In this document: positions 61,135-64,000 of the stretch, one piece after another
How the letters are laid out: every line of letters begins with the position of its first letter
Position numbering within the stretch: the stretch's first letter is position 1
DNA from: Phycisphaerales bacterium
Lineage (GTDB): Bacteria; Planctomycetota; Phycisphaerae; Phycisphaerales; UBA1924
NCBI GenBank assembly: GCA_023382935.1
Contig: JAHDXL010000004.1
Coordinates: 148,122-212,121 of the forward strand
Reading direction: 5' to 3'
DNA: 64,000 nucleotides
Notes under the pieces: model-generated
What the model was told of the DNA's origin: nothing
The model's input: the letters and a program-made list of their open reading frames with translations, nothing else
Databases searched by the model: none
Made by a program: the position numbers and the translations under genes

Positions 61135-62184
61135 TCAATCCTGCTTGCCGCCAACCCGCCCGGCGGCCTCGGCCGCCATCGTCAGCGCCGCGCGCATGCT
61201 CCCCGGATCGGCCATTCCTCTTCCCGCGATGTCAAAGGCCGTTCCGTGATCCGGGCTGGTCCGAATGATTGGCAGCCCGATCGTCATGTTCACCGATTCG
61301 TCCCGTGACAGAAGTTTCACCGGGATCAACCCCTGGTCGTGGTACATCGCCACCACCAGGTCATACCTGCCCGCCACCGCTGCGTTGAAGATCGTGTCGG
61401 CCGGAAATGGACCGCTGGCATCGATCCCCGCATTGCGCGCGTGCTCGATCGCCGGCGCGATCAACCGCTCTTCTTCATCTCCCATCAATCCACCTTCGCC
61501 TGCGTGCGGGTTGAGCCCGCACACCGCCACCCGGGGCCTCGACACGCCCACCATGCGGCATCCCTCGGCCCCAAGGTCGATCGCATCAAACACTTTGCCA
61601 ATCGTCAGCACGTTGCGAATGTCCATCAGCGGCAGGTGAATCGTCGCCAGCACCACCCGCAAGCGGGGCCCGACAAACATCATCGCCACCCGCCTGGCGC
61701 GAAAACGGTCGGCCAGCAACTCTGTGTGCCCGGGAAAGCGCGCCTTGCCCGCCATCACCCACGCGGCCTTGCTGATCGGGCCCGTCACGATCGCCGACAC
61801 GCGCTCGCCGTCACCCGCCTGCGCCATGCCGATCACTTCTTCGACCAATCGATGCGAGTACGCCCCCGCCCCGCGATTGGGCGTCGGCAACGCCTCCACC
61901 GCACCCCACGAACGATCGGTGTCGAGCAGCACGACGTCATGCACTCCCGTCGCCCGCAGGGCCGGAGATCCGAACGGCACGGACCACCAGTACGGCTCGA
62001 TTCCCCGAGACTCGGCCGCCCGGTGCAGCACCGACTCCGAGCCCAGCACGAGAAACCGACCTCGCCGCCACAATTCCCGATCCGCCAGCGCCGCCACCAC
62101 TACCTCGGGCCCGATTCCCCCCGGATCGCCGATGGTGACCGCAACGCTTGGTCGGTTTTCGGATGGGTTGGACGAGGTCGGCAT
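61135..62184 (-). CDS. pdxA: 4-hydroxythreonine-4-phosphate dehydrogenase
   Basis: The 349-residue enzyme of vitamin B6 synthesis has VAVTIGDPGGIGPEVVV, IVTGPISKAAWVMAG, FPGHTELLADRF (metal His), ATIHLPLMDI, AMYHDQGLIPVKLL (metal His) and TSPDHGTAFDIAG. All three metal histidines are present. ATG 62184 starts just before the family core and has no clear ribosome site. It is divergent from the protease gene, with a 214-base gap in which I find no further gene. Confidence 0.94.
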   Translation of the reverse strand: MPTSSNPSENRPSVAVTIGDPGGIGPEVVVAALADRELWRRGRFLVLGSESVLHRAAESRGIEPYWWSVPFGSPALRATGVHDVVLLDTDRSWGAVEALPTPNRGAGAYSHRLVEEVIGMAQAGDGERVSAIVTGPISKAAWVMAGKARFPGHTELLADRFRARRVAMMFVGPRLRVVLATIHLPLMDIRNVLTIGKVFDAIDLGAEGCRMVGVSRPRVAVCGLNPHAGEGGLMGDEEERLIAPAIEHARNAGIDASGPFPADTIFNAAVAGRYDLVVAMYHDQGLIPVKLLSRDESVNMTIGLPIIRTSPDHGTAFDIAGRGMADPGSMRAALTMAAEAAGRVGGKQD

Positions 62185-62398
62185 GGGGGATGCTAGCCCG
62201 TGGCCGATGTGCCCCTCCCGGCACATTATCCGGACGCATGCCTGGTGCAACCACTCGAACAGGCGGAACGTACTGCCAAGAGAGGGTTCGCCCGTCACGC
62301 AGGCCCGGGAATTTCTGCTCGCCCGCCGCGGAACGGTCGTTACACTCGCAGGGCGTTCGCTTCTGTGAGGAAGGGGATTCTGCCAGGGGAGTCTGCGC

Positions 62399-64000
62399 AT
62401 GGTCGATTGGAATCGCCGTCAACGCCGCGCTGCGGCGCTTATGCTCGTCGCATTGGCTGGGTCGTCCTTCGCTGCCGGTCCAGCCGGCGGCCGGCTCGAC
62501 CTCAGGACCGGGCTGGTCGCCACGACACAGGCCAACAACCTGCTTGCCCAGGCCGCCACACCCTTGCCGGCCGACCTTCGCGTCGCGGTCGTCCAACTTG
62601 ATGGCCCGATCACCCCCGCCCGCCGCGCCGCGCTTCAGGCCGCCGGCGTGGTCCTCTTCGACTACCTGCCCGATTTCGCCTATGCCGCCGATCTCTCCGG
62701 CGCCGACATGGCCCGGGTGCGCGCCCTCGACTTCGTCACCTGGGTCGGGCGCTTCGAGAACGAGTGGAAGATCTCGCCCACGCTGGGCGCCCAGCCCGCC
62801 CAGTCCACGGAGCGCCAAGCCGTTCTCGCCCGCGGGCTCAATCCCGTTCAAATCGTGCTGTGGCCGAACGCCAACATCCAGCAGACGCTGGACGCGCTGC
62901 GCGCGATCAACGGGCTGAGCATCACCGAGCACGACCTGGTCGATCGCGAAGTGATCGTCACCGCCGAAATCCCGCTGGCGGCCACCGCCAGCGTTGTCTC
63001 GCTGCCCGGTGTCCGATGGATCGAAGACCAGCCCGAAATCACGTTGCGCAACCAGACGGTCCGCTGGGTTGACCAGAGCAACGTCTCTAACCAAGTGCCC
63101 ATCCACAGCCACGGCATCCGCGGGCAGGGGCAGTTGATCGCCGTGCAGGACGGGCGCGTCGACGTCAACCACTGCTCCTTCACCGACCCCGAAGGCGACC
63201 CGATCGGACCCAATCACCGCAAGATCGAGGCCTACTTCACCACCACCGGGGCCGACTCCCATGGCACGCATGTGGCGGGTACCGCTCTGGGCGATGGCGG
63301 CGCGGACAACAACCTCCGCGGCATGGCCTACCAGGCCCGCCTCGTCTACGACATCTACTCCTCCGTCGCCTCGACGATGAACACCAAACTTACCCGGAAC
63401 TACAACGCCGGCGCCGCCATCCACACCAACAGTTGGGGCAACGACGGCACCACCGCCTACGACGCGCTGGCACGCACCATCGACGTTTTCAGTTACAACA
63501 ACGACGACAACCTGGTCATCTTCGCCGTCACCAACACCTCCACGCTCAAGAACCCGGAGAACTCCAAGAACTGCCTGGCGGTCGGGGCTTCGCAGGACAC
63601 GCCCAACCAGGCCAGTTTCTGCTCCGGCGGCTCAGGTCCCACCATCGATGGACGCCGCAAGCCTGAAATCTACAGCCCCGGCTGCAGCACACAATCGGTC
63701 GCAGCCGGCACGGCCTGCTCCTCGACCTCGATGACGGGCACCTCCATGGCCGCCCCGTCCATCGCCGGGTGCGCCGCCCTGGCACGCCAGTACTTCACCG
63801 ATGGCTTCTATCCCTCCGGTGCAGCCAACCCCAACGACGGCTTCATCCCTTCCGGCGCCCTGGTCAAGGCCACGCTGCTCAACTCGGCCGTGGACATGAC
63901 CGGCGTCACCGGCTACCCCTCCAATCGCGAGGGCTGGGGGCGCGTCCTCCTGGCCAACTCCATGGTCTTCAGCGATGGCAACCGCAACATCATCATCCGC
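62399..64000 (+). CDS. Secreted subtilisin-like (S8) serine protease, cut by the window end
   Basis: The frame runs 534 codons to the window edge without a stop. It starts at ATG 62399 (GGGGAG seven bases upstream) with a signal peptide (AALMLVALAGSSFA). A ~200-residue propeptide-like region follows, with VAVVQLDGPITPARR. The S8 domain has the triad: D in LIAVQDGRVDVNHC, H in DSHGTHVAGTALG and S in GTSMAAPSIAG, with N in HTNSWGND for the oxyanion hole. The C-terminal part, possibly with a sorting tail, is missing. Confidence 0.93.
   Translation, partial: MVDWNRRQRRAAALMLVALAGSSFAAGPAGGRLDLRTGLVATTQANNLLAQAATPLPADLRVAVVQLDGPITPARRAALQAAGVVLFDYLPDFAYAADLSGADMARVRALDFVTWVGRFENEWKISPTLGAQPAQSTERQAVLARGLNPVQIVLWPNANIQQTLDALRAINGLSITEHDLVDREVIVTAEIPLAATASVVSLPGVRWIEDQPEITLRNQTVRWVDQSNVSNQVPIHSHGIRGQGQLIAVQDGRVDVNHCSFTDPEGDPIGPNHRKIEAYFTTTGADSHGTHVAGTALGDGGADNNLRGMAYQARLVYDIYSSVASTMNTKLTRNYNAGAAIHTNSWGNDGTTAYDALARTIDVFSYNNDDNLVIFAVTNTSTLKNPENSKNCLAVGASQDTPNQASFCSGGSGPTIDGRRKPEIYSPGCSTQSVAAGTACSSTSMTGTSMAAPSIAGCAALARQYFTDGFYPSGAANPNDGFIPSGALVKATLLNSAVDMTGVTGYPSNREGWGRVLLANSMVFSDGNRNIIIR

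Overview
The window looks like a piece of a Planctomycetota chromosome, most likely class Phycisphaerae (order Phycisphaerales). It is GC-rich and gene-dense. It carries two secreted proteins ending in the GC-type dockerin tail (LNFFD...L..F.AGCP), one PEP-CTERM-like protein with a VPAPG tail, several pilin-like proteins (G-F-T-L-I-E-L-L start) with a DGH-type C-terminus, a TIGR03790-type protein, and a TPR protein fused to two RNA polymerase alpha-CTD modules. Heptose and heptosyltransferase genes, LptF, an OprP-type porin and a type II secretion-like cluster show a Gram-negative envelope. The assignment rests on these gene types only, since no rRNA is present. The first ~90 bases (homopolymers and 22 C in a row) look like a low-quality contig end.

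Layout. 0.25-2.2 kb: LPS heptose phosphatase-like and heptosyltransferase-like genes. 2.3-2.45 kb: tRNA-Ala(GGC) with promoter and terminator. 3.0-8.2 kb (minus): one transcription unit of pilin-like protein, histidine kinase, sigma-54-type response regulator and GC-dockerin protein. Divergent to it, at 8.56-9.8 kb, lies an FG-GAP repeat protein with the same dockerin tail behind a near-consensus sigma-54 promoter. 9.9-13.1 kb (minus): ArsR repressor, YraQ-type permease, small CxxC thioredoxin-like protein, ArsF-like and ArsG-like proteins, an organoarsenical-type resistance operon. 13.2-18.4 kb: pilin-like, TIGR03790, DUF167, pyrB, lipoprotein, ubiX. 18.5-22.6 kb: dnaE. 22.9-23.9 kb: PEP-CTERM-like protein and small membrane protein. 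23.9-30.1 kb (minus): HAD hydrolase, truD, DUF151 nuclease, nnrE, MarR, DASS transporter, ilvE. 30.2-32.3 kb: pheT lacking the EMAP domain. 32.3-36.7 kb: lipoprotein and a seven-repeat PA14 protein. 36.7-37.8 kb: tdh without its structural zinc cysteines.

38.0-45.7 kb (plus) is a tightly overlapping type II secretion/pseudopilus operon (F, G, I, J, K, a C/PilP-like protein, L, M, TPR lipoprotein) with no D, E or prepilin peptidase gene in the window. 45.8-48.0 kb: Gfo/Idh/MocA oxidoreductase and TIM-barrel isomerase pair. 48.2-53.6 kb (minus): folC, then LptF, GT39 and PAP2 in an overlapping envelope-lipid unit. 53.7-59.5 kb: cysS, nhaA, porin, and the TPR/alpha-CTD protein with a clear terminator. 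59.6-62.2 kb: MATE exporter and pdxA. 62.4 kb to the end: a subtilisin-like protease cut by the window edge.

The most interesting reading is that the kinase/regulator unit at 4.5-7.5 kb, with its pilin-like and dockerin partners, controls surface or secreted proteins through sigma-54. The neighbouring promoter is the direct sequence clue. The tandem alpha-CTD/TPR protein and the complete organoarsenical operon are the next two.
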